From Owenia fusiformis (taxonomy: Eukaryota > Annelida > Polychaeta > Sabellida > Oweniidae), in contig CAIIXF020000006.1 in the NCBI GenBank assembly GCA_903813345.2, positions 27,723,936 through 27,787,935 on the forward strand: DNA of 64,000 nt, in the 5' to 3' direction. This document shows, one piece after another, positions 1-12,900 of this stretch. Numbering within the stretch: the stretch's first letter is position 1; each line of letters starts with the position of its first letter. The notes beneath the pieces are model-generated. The model was given only the letters and a program-made list of their open reading frames with translations. It was not told the DNA's origin and did not search any database. The position numbers were made by a program, and so were the translations under genes.

Positions 1-317
1 CCACTCAGATAACAGGAGGACTTTTCAGGTATATTCAAACTTCAGATTGAATTAATTTCTTTGAAAATAATTAGATCGGCCAGCACAATCGCAAAATTAA
101 CAACGAAAGAGGGGGATTTGGGACTTCTTCTTTGGTAAGTAGATGGTTATATGTGTGGTGAAACTCAATATGCAAAAAAGTCCAGAGGGGGTTGATTGTG
201 CTATCCTATGGCATAGAGCCTCTTTTAATAACAGTGTTGTTTTTTCTTATTTAGGCTTTCACAGACATTTGCTTTCTTAAGGTTCAGTGTAAGGACCAGA
301 ATGGGCAATATTGAATA

Positions 318-559
318 TACAGTAAAACTGTCAAATTTGAACACACGTGTGTGTTCACATTGGTAGGTGTTCACATTTGGTTTTTAACAATAGTAATCTA
401 TGGCATATTAAAAGAATTGGGATAGGAAAAAGTGTTTATTATATTGACAAGTGTTCAGATTAGAGAATACATAAGCACAAATGCCAAAAGGGAAGGGTGA
501 CTAAAAACTTTAAAGAAAACCCAACAAGAGAGGTGTTTGGATATATAAGTTTTACTGTA
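318..559. mobile_element. Family C MITE (TACAGTAAAACT ends)
   Basis: tacagtaaaact at 318 is repeated inverted as agttttactgta ending at 559. Subterminal gtgttcacatt / gtgttcagatt words repeat inside. Confidence 0.75.
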
Positions 560-1277
560 CAGTGTTGAAAAAAATCAACAATCCAACAGGAATTGGAGAG
601 TTGAGTCCCCATTTATCTAACGCTAAATGATGAGAAAGGAAGACTGGGTATACCGCAATGCTTCCCTACAACCACAAACGTCACCCCATATATGACGGAA
701 AATATATGAAACATGAATTCAATGTAAAATGTTATGGGCATTTTTATTCATGGATTGCATTGGCGGCCACCCTGTATTTATCAAATTATATAAAACACGT
801 ACATGGCAAGCTGTTGCTAGGCAACTATCCCCTCTTGGGAGAGCATTGGGAAAGATAGGTTGATTAACACTCTGGCCTGACACTAAGCAGAACCATAGCC
901 CTTCATTAGTTAAGACGTCATACCATCATACCTTTCTTCGTTATATTACATGCATAGTAATCAAGTTTGTTCTCTCATAAATTCCCAACAGTTATAGTCG
1001 ATCAATAGCACTGTTTATATAGCATAAGGAGAAAAACAGATTTGGACAATACTGACACCAAATAAGGGATAGAGCTAGGATACAAATCTTTAGTACATGT
1101 TGACGGACGGCATAATGCAATAATTTTTTAAACCAAAATTTAAGTTTCTCCAATTCCCCTCAGTACTATTCTACTATGAGCATTGTCTTTTAGGGAGGAA
1201 AATAAGTAAAATTAAAAACTATGTTACATTATTCTATCTATCCTTTGAAAATAAAAAAAACACTCAACACTTTTGAT

Positions 1278-2290
1278 CCAAGAGACTTTTCTCAAAACGT
1301 ATTGATCAACCTAGTATATGTGCATGAATCATTCAGCTGCAAAGACATGAATGATGCAAGTTTTTTTTCTCAAAACTTATTGATCAACCTAGTATACGTG
1401 CATGAATCATCCACATGCAAAGACATGAATGATGCACGTTTTTTCTCAAAACTTATTGATCAACCTAGTATATATATTATATATTATATCACTGTTAAAT
1501 TATATATCTGCTTTAAATGGACTTATTAGCCTTTTGCGGATTATTGATGAAGATGTAGATGTAGATGTGCATGAATCATCCACATGTAAAGACATGAATG
1601 ATGCAAGTTTTTTCTCAAAACTTATTGATCAACCTAGTATACGTGCATGAATCATCCACATGCAAAGACATGAATGATGCAAGTTTTTTCTCAAAACTTA
1701 TTGATCAACCTAGTATACGTGCATGAATCATCCACATGCAAAGACATGAATGATGCAAGTTTTTTCTCAAAACTTATTGATCAACTTTGTATATGTGCAT
1801 GAATCATCCACATGCAAAGACATGAATGATGCAAGTTTTTTCTCAAAACTTATTGATCAACCTAGTATATGTGCATGAATCATCCACATGTAAAGACATG
1901 AATGATGCAAGTTTTTTCTCAAAACTTATTGATCAACCTAGTATACGTGCATGAATCATCCACATGCAAAGACATGAATGATGCAAGTTTTTTCTCAAAA
2001 CTTATTGATCAACCTAGTATACGTGCATGAATCATCCACATGCAAAGACATGAATGATGCAAGTTTTTTCTCAAAACTTATTGATCAACTTTGTATATGT
2101 GCATGAATCATCCACATGCAAAGACATGAATGATGCAAGTTTTTTCTCAAAACTTATTGATCAACCTAGTATATGTGCATGAATCATCCACATGCAAAGA
2201 CATGAATGATGCAAGTTTTTTCTCAAAACTTATTGATCAACCTAGTATACGTGCATGAATCATCCACATGCAAAGACACGATGCAAGCTA
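1278..2290 (+). repeat. 76-bp minisatellite, about 13 copies
   Basis: The unit carries caagttttttctcaaaactt, attgatcaacctagtatacg, tgcatgaatcatccacatgc, aaagacatgaatgatg. A break at about 1470-1565 holds unrelated AT-rich sequence. The copies are nearly identical to the right of the break and more diverged to the left. Short ORFs are repeat translations. Confidence 0.95.
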
Positions 2291-2313
2291 ATGTCATGTC
2301 ATGGACTAGCAGC

Positions 2314-2511
2314 GATCTCCCCAACATTAAAATAAGTGGGCCCAGCACCCACCTGAGATTTTGAAAATAGGCTTACACCCACCTAAAAATGTATTTACAC
2401 CCACTTAAAATTGAGAAAAATCATGAAAAATTGGCATATTTTGACCAATCTTGGTCTGAATTGTGAAAATGTGAATTTTGCACCCATGTGAGAAAAAATC
2501 CTGTGGAGATA
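2314..2511 (-). mobile_element. Family K MITE (gatctcccca ends)
   Basis: gatctccccaacattaaaat to atcctgtggagataac, with cacccacctgagattttgaa and attttgaccaatcttggtct inside. Confidence 0.7.
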
Positions 2512-3648
2512 ACTCAGATGATAGTGTAACATCAGGACACCGCAGTGAGACATAAATAGCAATAATCTTCATGTAAATGACGCACCGCCTTCATCCCTGA
2601 TGTTTCTCATTTGGTTTTTAAACAAGATTCACAAAAGCCAAATTCCAATTAATGAACGGCACGTGGCAAGATCGTTCTGATTGAGGTGACTAATAGTGGA
2701 ATTTGCTTATGTTTGAATATGATTCACTGACAAATTAAAACAATAACATTTTTACACCTAATCATGATCTAAAAAAACTACATACACTGAGATCAAGTAA
2801 TAGACTAAGATAATTGTGGATGTCCCTAGGAATTTCTTGTAATTTTAAATCATAATACAAGAAAACAGTTTTAGAGCTTTCTGAAAAAATGATTTTCATT
2901 TAATAGGTTTATTGATCCTTAGGATAATGTTATAAACTGATAGGAGTTGATTGTACCAAAAGTTAACACTATGGGTTGATTGTTCCTCTCAGTACAATAT
3001 AAGGAGTTGATTGTACCTAAAGACAACTTAATGGATTGATTGTACCCAGGTACACTATTTTGAGTTAGTTATTTCTAACGACAACATTCTGAGTTGATTG
3101 TTCTTTAGGACAGTTATAACAAGTCAAATGTTTCCACAACCTCGAGGCAAAATGATGATTCATGAGCTAACCCAAAACACATAAAAACATAATAATCGCA
3201 TGTCGTTTTGATTAGAATTAACGCCTTAAACATAAAGCAAATGTCGACTAAGTTAACATCACCCATATTAAGAATGTCACAATCTCAGGGGCTAATTCTG
3301 TCTACACCTGCGCAAAGCCCACGCTTTCGAGTTTAAGTTTCGGATAATATGTCTAATATAAAATACTAAAAAGCACTATATTCTCAAGCCTGAAGATGAT
3401 TTCAGTTGGTGTGGGTGGTGCTAAAAACCAATTAGCAAGTTTAATGGACTACCGCGAGATATCAATGCATAACAGACTCTGAAGTAAATCAACATTGAAA
3501 GTATATAGGGAAGCTAAGGTAGCATTAAAAAGCTACCAACCAGTGTCATTCCGTTAGTTAATTCATTGATTTCTGATTAAGTATACCTATAGAACAATCT
3601 CTCTCTTCTACTAATTACATCCTGTAAGTTGCAGTAGTGATTTGCTTT

Positions 3649-4030
3649 ACCAATATCTTTACAATCTTTAATATTAAATGAATATCTTTACAATCTTTAA
3701 CATTAAATGAATATTTTTACAATCTTTAATATTAAATGAATATCTTTACAATCTTTAACATTAAATGAATATTTTTACAATCTTTAATATTAAATGAATT
3801 ATCTTTACAATCTTAAACATTAAATGAATATTTTTACAATCTTTAACATTAAATGAATATCTTTACAATCTTTAACATTAAATGAATATTTTTACAATCT
3901 TTAACATTAATTGAATATTTTTACAATCTTTAACATTAAATGAATATTTTTACAATCTTAAACATTAAATGAATATTTTTACAATCTTTAACATTAAATG
4001 AATATTTTTACAATCTTTAACATTAAATGT
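3649..4030 (+). repeat. 29-bp minisatellite, about 13 copies
   Basis: Unit aatatctttacaatcttta plus acattaaatg, with a C/T alternation (atatctt / atatttt) arranged in part as higher-order pairs. Confidence 0.95.
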
Positions 4031-4054
4031 GTGTTCTAGCATTTTATTAACATA

Positions 4055-4226
4055 TACAGTAAAATCTGTTTAAGTAGAACACCTTTGGTAAGTGTTCCAC
4101 TGGGGGTGTTCCACTTATAGATGTTCATTTTAACATTGAGTCAGATAGTCTCGGGACTCTGAAAAGTGTTCTACTTACAGAGGTGTTCTACTTCTTGAGG
4201 TGTTCTACTTAACAGGTTTCGCTGTA
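4055..4226. mobile_element. Family C-type MITE, GTTCTACTT variant
   Basis: tacagtaaaatctg at the left and caggtttcgctgta at the right are imperfect inverted ends. The interior repeats gtgttcTACTT / gtgttCCACTT. It follows the 29-bp minisatellite by about 25 bp. Confidence 0.7.
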
Positions 4227-4595
4227 CATGGATATTGGATATGTGTTTCCTTGAAAGCTGAATCTGTTGTTTATGATCATAACTAACAAAAGTTATAGAA
4301 TTTTTATAATCGTACAAGATTCCCTTGACAGAGAGTTAATCATTTTAAAGGTCATACCATTTATGAGATTACTTTCTGCATGGTTAATAGTCATTTAATT
4401 GAAGATTGTCACTTTTATAAATCTTCTCTTACACTTTAATTGATCTTTCTTAGTCTTGATCTGACAGTTTGACTTTTAAACCGACCCAATAATTTATAAC
4501 AAGTAAAAACACAATTTACTTAAGAGAACGAGAACTGCTATAAAAGGCAAATTGAGAGAACAATGGAGATTTGTATGGTAAGATCAATTCAAACA

Positions 4596-4740
4596 TTGTC
4601 CAAAATCGGTTTAGTGGAACACCTCTGTTAATAGAAGACTTTTCAGAGTCCCAAGACCAGGTGACTTTATGTTAAATGAACCTCTATAAGTGGAACACCT
4701 CCCAAGTGGGTATACTAAAGTTGTTCCACTTAAACACGTT
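4596..4740. mobile_element. Family C-type MITE, second diverged copy in reverse
   Basis: ggtttagtggaacacctctg, cagagtcccaagaccaggtg and gttccacttaaacacg match the reverse complement of 4055-4226. Confidence 0.6.
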
Positions 4741-4887
4741 TATTACTAGACTAATCACTTACCATGCACCATATGAGAACTCTGATTCAACTGACAGTCA
4801 TCCTTGTTATCAATATACTATGAGTTTACTATGTCAATTTGGATAATATATGTAATTGAAATAAATTGTTAGATGCACTGTTCAAAT

Positions 4888-5035
4888 CACCAGGGGGGTC
4901 ATTAACAGAAACTTCGTTAAGTTACGAATTCTTAAATCAATTGTTGTAACCATGGATAAAATGACATCACAGTTAGAGAACAATGGATTTTATGAATTCT
5001 TCACTTTACAAAGTTTCTGTTAATGGCCCCAGGTG
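4888..5035. mobile_element. Small MITE, 148 bp
   Basis: Ends caccaggggggtcattaaca and tgttaatggccccaggtg are inverted repeats continuing to gaaactt / aagtttc, with gaattc motifs in both halves. No clear target duplication. Confidence 0.65.
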
Positions 5036-5502
5036 AATATCAAAGTATCAACTTTTAACTTAACATTCACCTTGGAAACAAAGCAATTAATGATGGTCTC
5101 CTTAGCAACAAGAAAATCACCCTAGAAACTAGCAATGTTTAACACAATGCAATTTACCAGCAATAAGTAGTTAAATCCACACATCATATCATAGCACCAA
5201 GTAATGACATTTGACGTAGGCAGAGAAGCGTGAGCAATCTAGAAAATTAACTTGGACATTGTATATGTAAGAATGCACACTGATGTGTGAATACAAGGCA
5301 ACACATCTTTCCGCCTTCCTTAAATTACATTTCACCTAAAAGGACACATAGACCCAAAGAGCAATCAATGTCCAGTGAATGTTACTATAGACCAGCTGAT
5401 CAGTTCACCATGTAAAGGAAATAATTGACAAATGATCCATAATTCAGTTTAATCAATAGGCTAAAATCCTATTAGAATGTGAAAGCATTCCATCGAGGAG
5501 GG

Positions 5503-5695
5503 GGGATCTTTCATCTACTGGGATCAAAATTCTCATTTTCATAATTCTAGCCTAATTTGGTCAATTTAGCTAATTTCCATGATTTTTCTCATTTCAAGTA
5601 CACTGTAGGTTGAAAAAAAGTTTTCACATAAGTGCTAGTCTATTTTCAAGATCTTAGTTGGGTGCAGCATCTACTTGCTTTAAGACTGAGACTGT
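5503..5695 (+). mobile_element. Family K MITE, diverged
   Basis: gggatcaaaattctcatttt, atttggtcaatttagctaat, gtgcagcatctacttgcttt. Confidence 0.55.
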
Positions 5696-6742
5696 AGCTC
5701 ATAAAAACTTTTATGAAACTAACTACCAAGATATTTAACAAAGAAAACATTAATGAAAATTCAGAAATTGCTTTATATCCACAAAAGATACAGAGGAAAA
5801 TAAGGTAAATAAAATTCAGAGTTTCTTAATTACTACTCTCTCTGAATGTCGTCAATGGGAGTGAAATATTCTACCCATTAATCAAGAACGAGAATAAGAT
5901 TTACAACATCAATAAATGCATTAATTCACGAAGAAGGTTCTATTATTGGGCTTATAGCGATGTTTCACTTCCTCTTCGTGACGCAATTCAATGAGTCGCA
6001 TGTGATCGAACTAAACCCGTAATTGCCCAGTTGACATTTTAAAGTATATACCAATGGAAAAATGGCTGGAAAAGAGGTGAATTAGCATCATGAAACGAAG
6101 TTAACATGCATGTTATACAGCTATAATCACTACAAGAAATATTACTCCCATGTCCCCTGCAATTTATATGAGCAAATATACTTGTAGCTGATATTCTACA
6201 CTCTACAATGTTCAAGTAAATATCACTGGCCATGTCTATTTTTTTTATAGATTAACAATTTATTTCATCATATACATGTAAATATTTTCATAAATTATAG
6301 CTTGCCCAATCGCCTTACTGGCATTATAGGCTAAGCTGGACAACACACATGTCTATTCTGTTCCATTTCTCACCGAACATTTCCTGAGCTATGAGATTCT
6401 ATGGCATTTCTTGATAATTCAGAAAATCTGCAATCATGGTACTATACTGTACCAAATCATCAATGGTGCCATATGGCACTGTGAAAAAAGGTACCAAACA
6501 AAGTATGCAATGATTACAGAATCAAATTGGGTATTTTTCTTATTTCAAGAAATTCAATCAAAATGGACTGCCATAATCGTTTTAGGAGTGCAGGCTGTCA
6601 GCAACTCCGGAAAAAGACCAATATTTGTTTTCTGCGCAGCTTTCTGGAGATTCTACTGAGCGAGTTAAAGAATGTGACTATCCCAAAACATAATATGCAA
6701 TATAAGAATCATATTTAGACGCTAAGAGAAAAAGTTACTTAC

Positions 6743-6910
6743 TTTTCTAAAGCAATCATTTGTTGCTTCTGGTGCTGATAGTGATACATCTGGGCACTCT
6801 GAGCCAACTTCCTGTCCCCCTGGGGTGAGGTTGTGCGCTCCTTGTTGGGTCCTGTCACCCCATAGGCCGGGTAGTCTACCTCACTGGCTGCTTTAGCATT
6901 CTTCTGTAGT
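6743..6910 (-). CDS. NPDC1: NPDC1-like exon 6: cytoplasmic tail with the family signature
   Basis: 168 bases, phase 2 in and phase 2 out, acceptor ctgtgttgcag and donor gtaagt. It encodes RLQKNAKAASEVDYPAYGVT, then GPNKERTTSPQ, GDRKLAQSAQMYHYQHQKQQ and MIALE. The RLQ...DY and GD(R/Q)..LAQSA.MYHYQHQ.QQM pattern is the best conserved part of NPDC1 and fixes the family. The good donor shows that coding continues in a further exon to the left. Confidence 0.92.
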
Positions 6911-9900
6911 CTGCAACACAGAAAAAATTGTATGTAATATAATGGAATGGAATGGTAATGTAATTGTATTGTATTTTGTTTACCACCAATGAAGGTGAGC
7001 AATACCTCTTGGGTATATCCCGTAGATATGCGGTCGTAATGAACGTAATTAGCCTAGAGGATAGACCCAGAAACCCCCCTTTGAAGGAGCCCAGTGTTCT
7101 TTTATGTGCACTCATACATAGCCATACAGGTATACTCCACAGCCATTTGTACAAGTTGTGGACCACTCAAACACCCTGAAGCACTTTGTGCAAACAAGCA
7201 AATTAATACCCATGCCATCACTGAGCTATAGGGTAGATGCAATGCAATTTAATGTAATGGGATTTCATGTAATGAACTGTAATGTAAAGCACTGTAATAT
7301 GATGGAATGCAATGTAATTTAATGCAATATAATGTAATTTAACATAATGTAATGCACTGTTATGTCTAATATGATGTAATGCACTGAAATAAAATGTAAT
7401 GCAATACAATGTAGTATAATGCTCTGCAATATAATGCACTGAAACATAATGTAATGCAATGTAATCTAATGCAATATAATGTAATTTAACATAATGTAAT
7501 GCATCGTTATGTAATATGATGTAATGCACTGAAATAAAATGTAATGTAAAACAATGTAGTATAATGCACTGCAATATAATGCACTGTAATATAATATAAT
7601 GTAATGCAATTAAATGCAATGTGATATACTTGTACTATTTCAGTTGGGGAACATACAGATTCATTCTTATTCAAAATGAAATGGAATCTAACCATATCTG
7701 ATGAAGCAAAAAATTGAAAAGTTGATCAAGATATGTAATTGGTGCTTCTAAAGAAACTGACTGGTAAAATCATTATGTCCAAGTGAAGTCTTATGATGAT
7801 GGGTTTTCTTGTCATTGCATTCTACATAGGATACATGTACATATATATGCACTTTGTTAGTGCTGAAACTCATATATTTGCTCCATATACATAGTAATTG
7901 TAACATGACAATATTGTGAATGAGGCCAACATAATTATTTTACAATGGCTAGATAAAATAAAATAAAAACGTTTTTTAGTTCCAGTTCTGGAATTCCATG
8001 TATCAGAGTGTTGTGCTTTCAATAGTCTACATAGTACGATCTCAGGAACTGTGCAAAGAGCTTTTAATAATAATAAAGAGGGACTCCGATAAATTAGAAT
8101 GGTATCAACATGATCTGTGACATCATCGCTCAATATCGCCCAATTGGGAATATTGCATGTTATTAGGATTTACCAACAATGTTCTCATTACTCCAATTGC
8201 GTGATCAGCTAATAAAAATATAATTGAAACAGTCTATAACTCATTTTGTAGTTTTATTGCACTTTAAAGAGGCAATATGTAAGTATTAAGACATTATCCT
8301 TTCTAATAATTTGATTTTCCTTTTTGAAAGAAAGCCTCATATACTTATCTGTACTTCTACTTAATTTGGCGGCCGTTTTAATTTGGCGGATCCCCAAAAT
8401 TGTTAACAATCTGCAGTAAAACGCGATAAAACTGAAAATGAAACCGAAACCGTAACCGAAAAAAAGCCAAAAATGCTCGGATAAGCAGGTGTTCACATTT
8501 CAAGGTTTATTAAAACATGTAACTCAATGGGAGATAAAAAATTGGGACTGAGAAAAAGTGTTCACATTGAGAGGTGTTCGGATCAGAGAGATGTTCGAAT
8601 ATACAGGTTTCACTGTACAAGTATATCTCTTATTCACCATGGCCCAATATACTAAACTACTCATGGGGTGTTTTGGTACGATTGTAACCTACGATTTCTA
8701 AAAAACCTTGTACCATGTCCCTTGTCTATTATAAGAAGAACCATGATGAGTCAAAATTGTAAGTTATAACAGTGCCAAAAATGCACTCTTGGGTAATACG
8801 ACATCAGTTAAGAGAACTAACAATATTAGTTACAATAATTATCATTTTTTCTGGATTATATCTTTATTAAGAAAGACATCACGTATTCTCATGGGGATAA
8901 TATCCCATCATTTTCAATAATCGCAAAATGAGAAAATGTGACATTGTTGTTGTGACATTGCCAAAGTCACGCGATACTAACTTCGACCGTTAATTTAAAT
9001 TTTTGACCTACCAGATGCTTGAAAATCAAGGATTGCGAGTCTCATACTGCACCGTTTTTCTTCAAACGTATACCATTAAAAGCAAAACGAAATTGCCTTT
9101 CTGTCAGTGCATTACTTTATTGTAAAGAGTCCCTCATTCTAGCAGCGTTTTGGTCCCCAGCTGTTAGGCCTTCTTACAGCTGGGGACCAAAATGCCGCTG
9201 GAAGTAGGGACTCTGTTTAAGAGAATAATGTACCGACAGAAAGGGATTTTTGTTATGCTTTGAATGGAACAAGTTTGAAGAAAAAACGGTGCAGTATGAG
9301 ACTCGTAATCCTTGATTTTCAAACATCCGGTAGGTCAAAAATTCAAATTAACGGTCGAAGTTAGTATCGCGTGAAAGTGGGGACCATGGCCTTTAGTAAT
9401 AATATACATGTATGGTCTTTTCCATTCAAAAGTACTTGCTTGAAGAGACCTCCCCCCACTCAACAACAGTTATTGAAGTAGATAGTGGGGTCCAGTATGT
9501 TGAACACATTTACATAGGACAATGTATGACAGTGTATTGTACCTTTTATTATAATGTAAAAATTGTACCATTAGTACAATTTGCATCTCTAAAAGAGAGC
9601 AAAAGATTCAGTTTAATGGAACTGGCTACCTGAGGCGAATTTCGCATTTCATAATTTTGGCTCCAAAAATGACCAATAAGTTCTCTTGTTTAAAGTGTTC
9701 TGTAAGCTCAAATAGATTGACATGTACAAAACAAAAAACTGTCAAATCCTATTAGAAATACTATTAGAATTGGTGGAAAGTGTTCAGATTGGCATAAGTT
9801 CACATATCGAGCTTTGTTAAATAATGGAGCCAAAAAAAATTCATATTGAGAGGTGTTCAGATTAGAGAGGTGTTCAGATTAAGATTTTACTGTACATGTC

Positions 9901-12900
9901 CATAAGAAAAGTAAAACAAAGACTTAAATTAGACTCATAGGTCTGCTCTGTTTCTTCTGCATGGTTTATAGATTTTTCATTACCATGTTCATTTTATCAC
10001 CCTAAGAAGTAAATAGCTATTGACTCATCTCATTGCTGTTAACAATAGGTATTCCAAAAGAAATCAATTCTCAAACAAAATGTCATGGAAAATCTAGAAA
10101 TATCTCAGTTAACAATGATAGAGATATGAAAAGAGGAAAAATTAACTAGTTTTTTTTATTTATATCACCACTTCTGGCAATGAAATAATAAAAAGAAGAT
10201 TGACAGTATTCTTTCCATAGAAATTCTTTGACAAATATGACTGTAAAAAATGCTGCAAAAACCTCATTTCAAATATCAATGATCATGATAAATAACTTTC
10301 GAGTAAACTTATATAAGGAAGCTAAGACTGATTTGAAAGGTTATCTTTTCTACAAATATGTCTTAACTTAGAAAAATAAAGATAGAATTAATCCATTTCA
10401 GTCCAAATTCTGTTTTCAAATTGTCTTAGAGAGTGACCAGATCAGCTTGACCTTGGAGTTTTAACACAGGCCATCAATTTCATGCCCAAATATGGAAGGT
10501 TCAAAAATAGAACTGTCAATCAAACAGAGTATAGTATAGATAGAACAGAAAGAATTATTAATCAGATAAGTGATCTTAAAGCTGACCTATTTTCAAGATT
10601 TAATTTGTTCTCTTTTTAAAACTGGTTAATTAAACAGGTCAGCATGACCTACTTGGGTGAAAATATTGAAATTCAAATTCTATTTTTAGCAATATGAAGA
10701 GGATTGACCGTCTGGTAATTACAAAATAAAATGAAGGACCCACGGTCCTGTGCTCACACAGTTTGGAACCTTCAGAGGAATGTATATCCTGACTTTCAAA
10801 CAAAAATATTGATTTGGATTTGTAGTCTCGAACTTTGAGAAACTTAGATAGCACAGTTGTGTGACCTAGTTTGATGACCTTTGACCTTGAAAATTTTACT
10901 TAGTCAGAGCCCAGTAAGGTCTTTTGAGATTAAGCTGACCAAAATTTACATCCAAAAATCAATTTGAAAAATCGAAGGTCACTAAAGGTCAACTAAAGGT
11001 CAAATCCTGAAACTAATGTCAGATTTGAACTCCTGGCAACTTGTAGATGATTTTCAAAAAAAAATTTTGGTCAAATTGAAGCAAGTTGAAAAATAACGTT
11101 TTTTGACGTCAAATATCTCAAAAACGGTAAAAATTTGATGTTGACATATATTGAGCAATATGTAGGGAATGCTTTAATCTAGTAATAATGTAATTCATTG
11201 CAAGAAATGATCAAGTATAAGGCAAACTTTGAGAAACTTGTCAATCACAAAACCTGCCATTGACTTTATACATGAGAAAGTTTCCTGAAAATAAGTCCTA
11301 CCTTTTGTCAAATTTTATAGAGTAAACACCAAAAACTGTAATTCCAAGAGCTTTGAAATCTTCAGAGGACATAAGTTGCATATACAGCAACTACTAAAAG
11401 TTATTTGAAAGTTCTACTTCAACAAAGTGTCTAGTATTTACGGAAAATTTGACTTTTTGACGTCAAAATCCGCAATTTCTCGGAAACCGGGCGAACTTGG
11501 GAAATGGCGATGATAGGTCAAATAGGCATTATGGAAATGCATAAAATGAATGTGGCTATAACTCAATCGGAATAGCAGTTTTAATTTGTGCGGCCAATGT
11601 TGACGGACGGACCAACGGACGGACGGACGGACTGACCAACGGACGGACGCCTGGTCGATCCCATAGGCTCACTGTGTGAGCCAAAAATTATTTTACCCAC
11701 CCAAAATGAATCTTTTTACTTTTTTGAGTTTTCAATAGAGCTGGCACCTTTCGAACCCTGGTTTTCGTATCCACTAATTGCGACTCAAGAACAAGTTTTC
11801 CCATAAAAGTGAAAGGGATAAAATATGCTTGATAAAATGTTTGCAATTTAATTCTTTTCTGGAAACACCATTATCGAAATAAACTATAATTTTTGAATAT
11901 GACTAAATGTGAAAATGACGTTCTTGGGAGCTAGCTTTCTCAAACCGGAAGTCAAACCTGCGCAAACAGACGTGAAAACCGACCCGGTACTGCATCCTTA
12001 ACTAAAACAAGTCATAGTTTGTTGATTGAATGGTTGATTGATTTATTGATGAATTGATTTGTTAAAATGTTCCGTAGGCTTGTTTCATACAGAAAACATA
12101 TTCCAGCATTCATAAGATTTCACAATTTTCTGACCATTTTTGCTCTGTTTGAAATTTGTCATGCTGCTTACAAGATTAACAATTTTTTCATGTTTTCAAT
12201 TCAAAACACTTAATTTAGGAAAAGAAACATAATGCAGACTTAAAGCTACTAAATGATTATTTAAAGTGTATGATCTTATATTAAAATTGTTCACTACATA
12301 ATGATGTTTCATGAGGCATTAACATGCAAAATGTCACTTCCTACCATTTGTTACAGACACTGACAACCGAACATCAACTACCAAATGCCACACACCAACT
12401 GCCGAACACTGTCCAGTGTCCACAAAAAAGTTGGACTATTAACAATATGTCACCACTTGTGGTGGTGACATGCACCAAACTGCAGTCACAACTTTGCTAT
12501 GCTGACTCCATTAATAAGAACCAAAAATGTAACATTGAGGTGCATCTACTTACAGTTCAACTGTATCAGAAACTCTCATTTTTACTTTTAGTATTATTTC
12601 ATCCATGTTGCAAGCAAATATAGACAATTCATTCTTTTGCCTCCATAAAAATCCTTCTCTTTCTCACAAAATATTTTCAGTTTGTTAGACTCAAAGACTA
12701 AAGCAGGTTTTTGTAAATCTTAATAGGGGCCAGGCAGATGTAAGTGACAATCACTAATTGACTTTCTATGTATACTTTGGGAAAAAGCTTTTGTTAACTC
12801 ATTTGGTGAAACAAGAAAGCAATCTAAAGAACAACATAATTGTTAATCAATCAAAGGCAGGCAAATATTGCACCTTTGATGAGTGAAACCAAATAAGAGA

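Larger units (their letters stand above)
1..6742 (-). other. Noncoding: intron after NPDC1-like exon 6, open to the left
   Basis: Apart from the repeats listed separately (76-bp and 29-bp minisatellites, MITEs of families C and K, and the MITE at 4888) it holds AT-rich sequence without recognisable exons. gagttgattgtacc-type words recur three to four times at 2940-3110. I looked for the acidic C-terminal NPDC1 exon on the minus strand and did not see it. ORFs at 658-858 and 6039-6233 have no recognisable features. Confidence 0.6.

Noticed and set aside
1278-2290. CRISPR-like array
   Set aside because: Units are contiguous with no unique spacers, and the genome is an animal's.
6039-6233. Candidate C-terminal exon of the NPDC1-like gene
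   Set aside because: The frame lacks the acidic stretch and the conserved tyrosine motif expected after the tail block, and there is no matching-phase acceptor.
7218-7619. 133-codon minus-strand ORF rich in His, Tyr, Ile and Leu
   Set aside because: It is the translation of the AATGTAATGC satellite, whose 5-bp period keeps several frames open.
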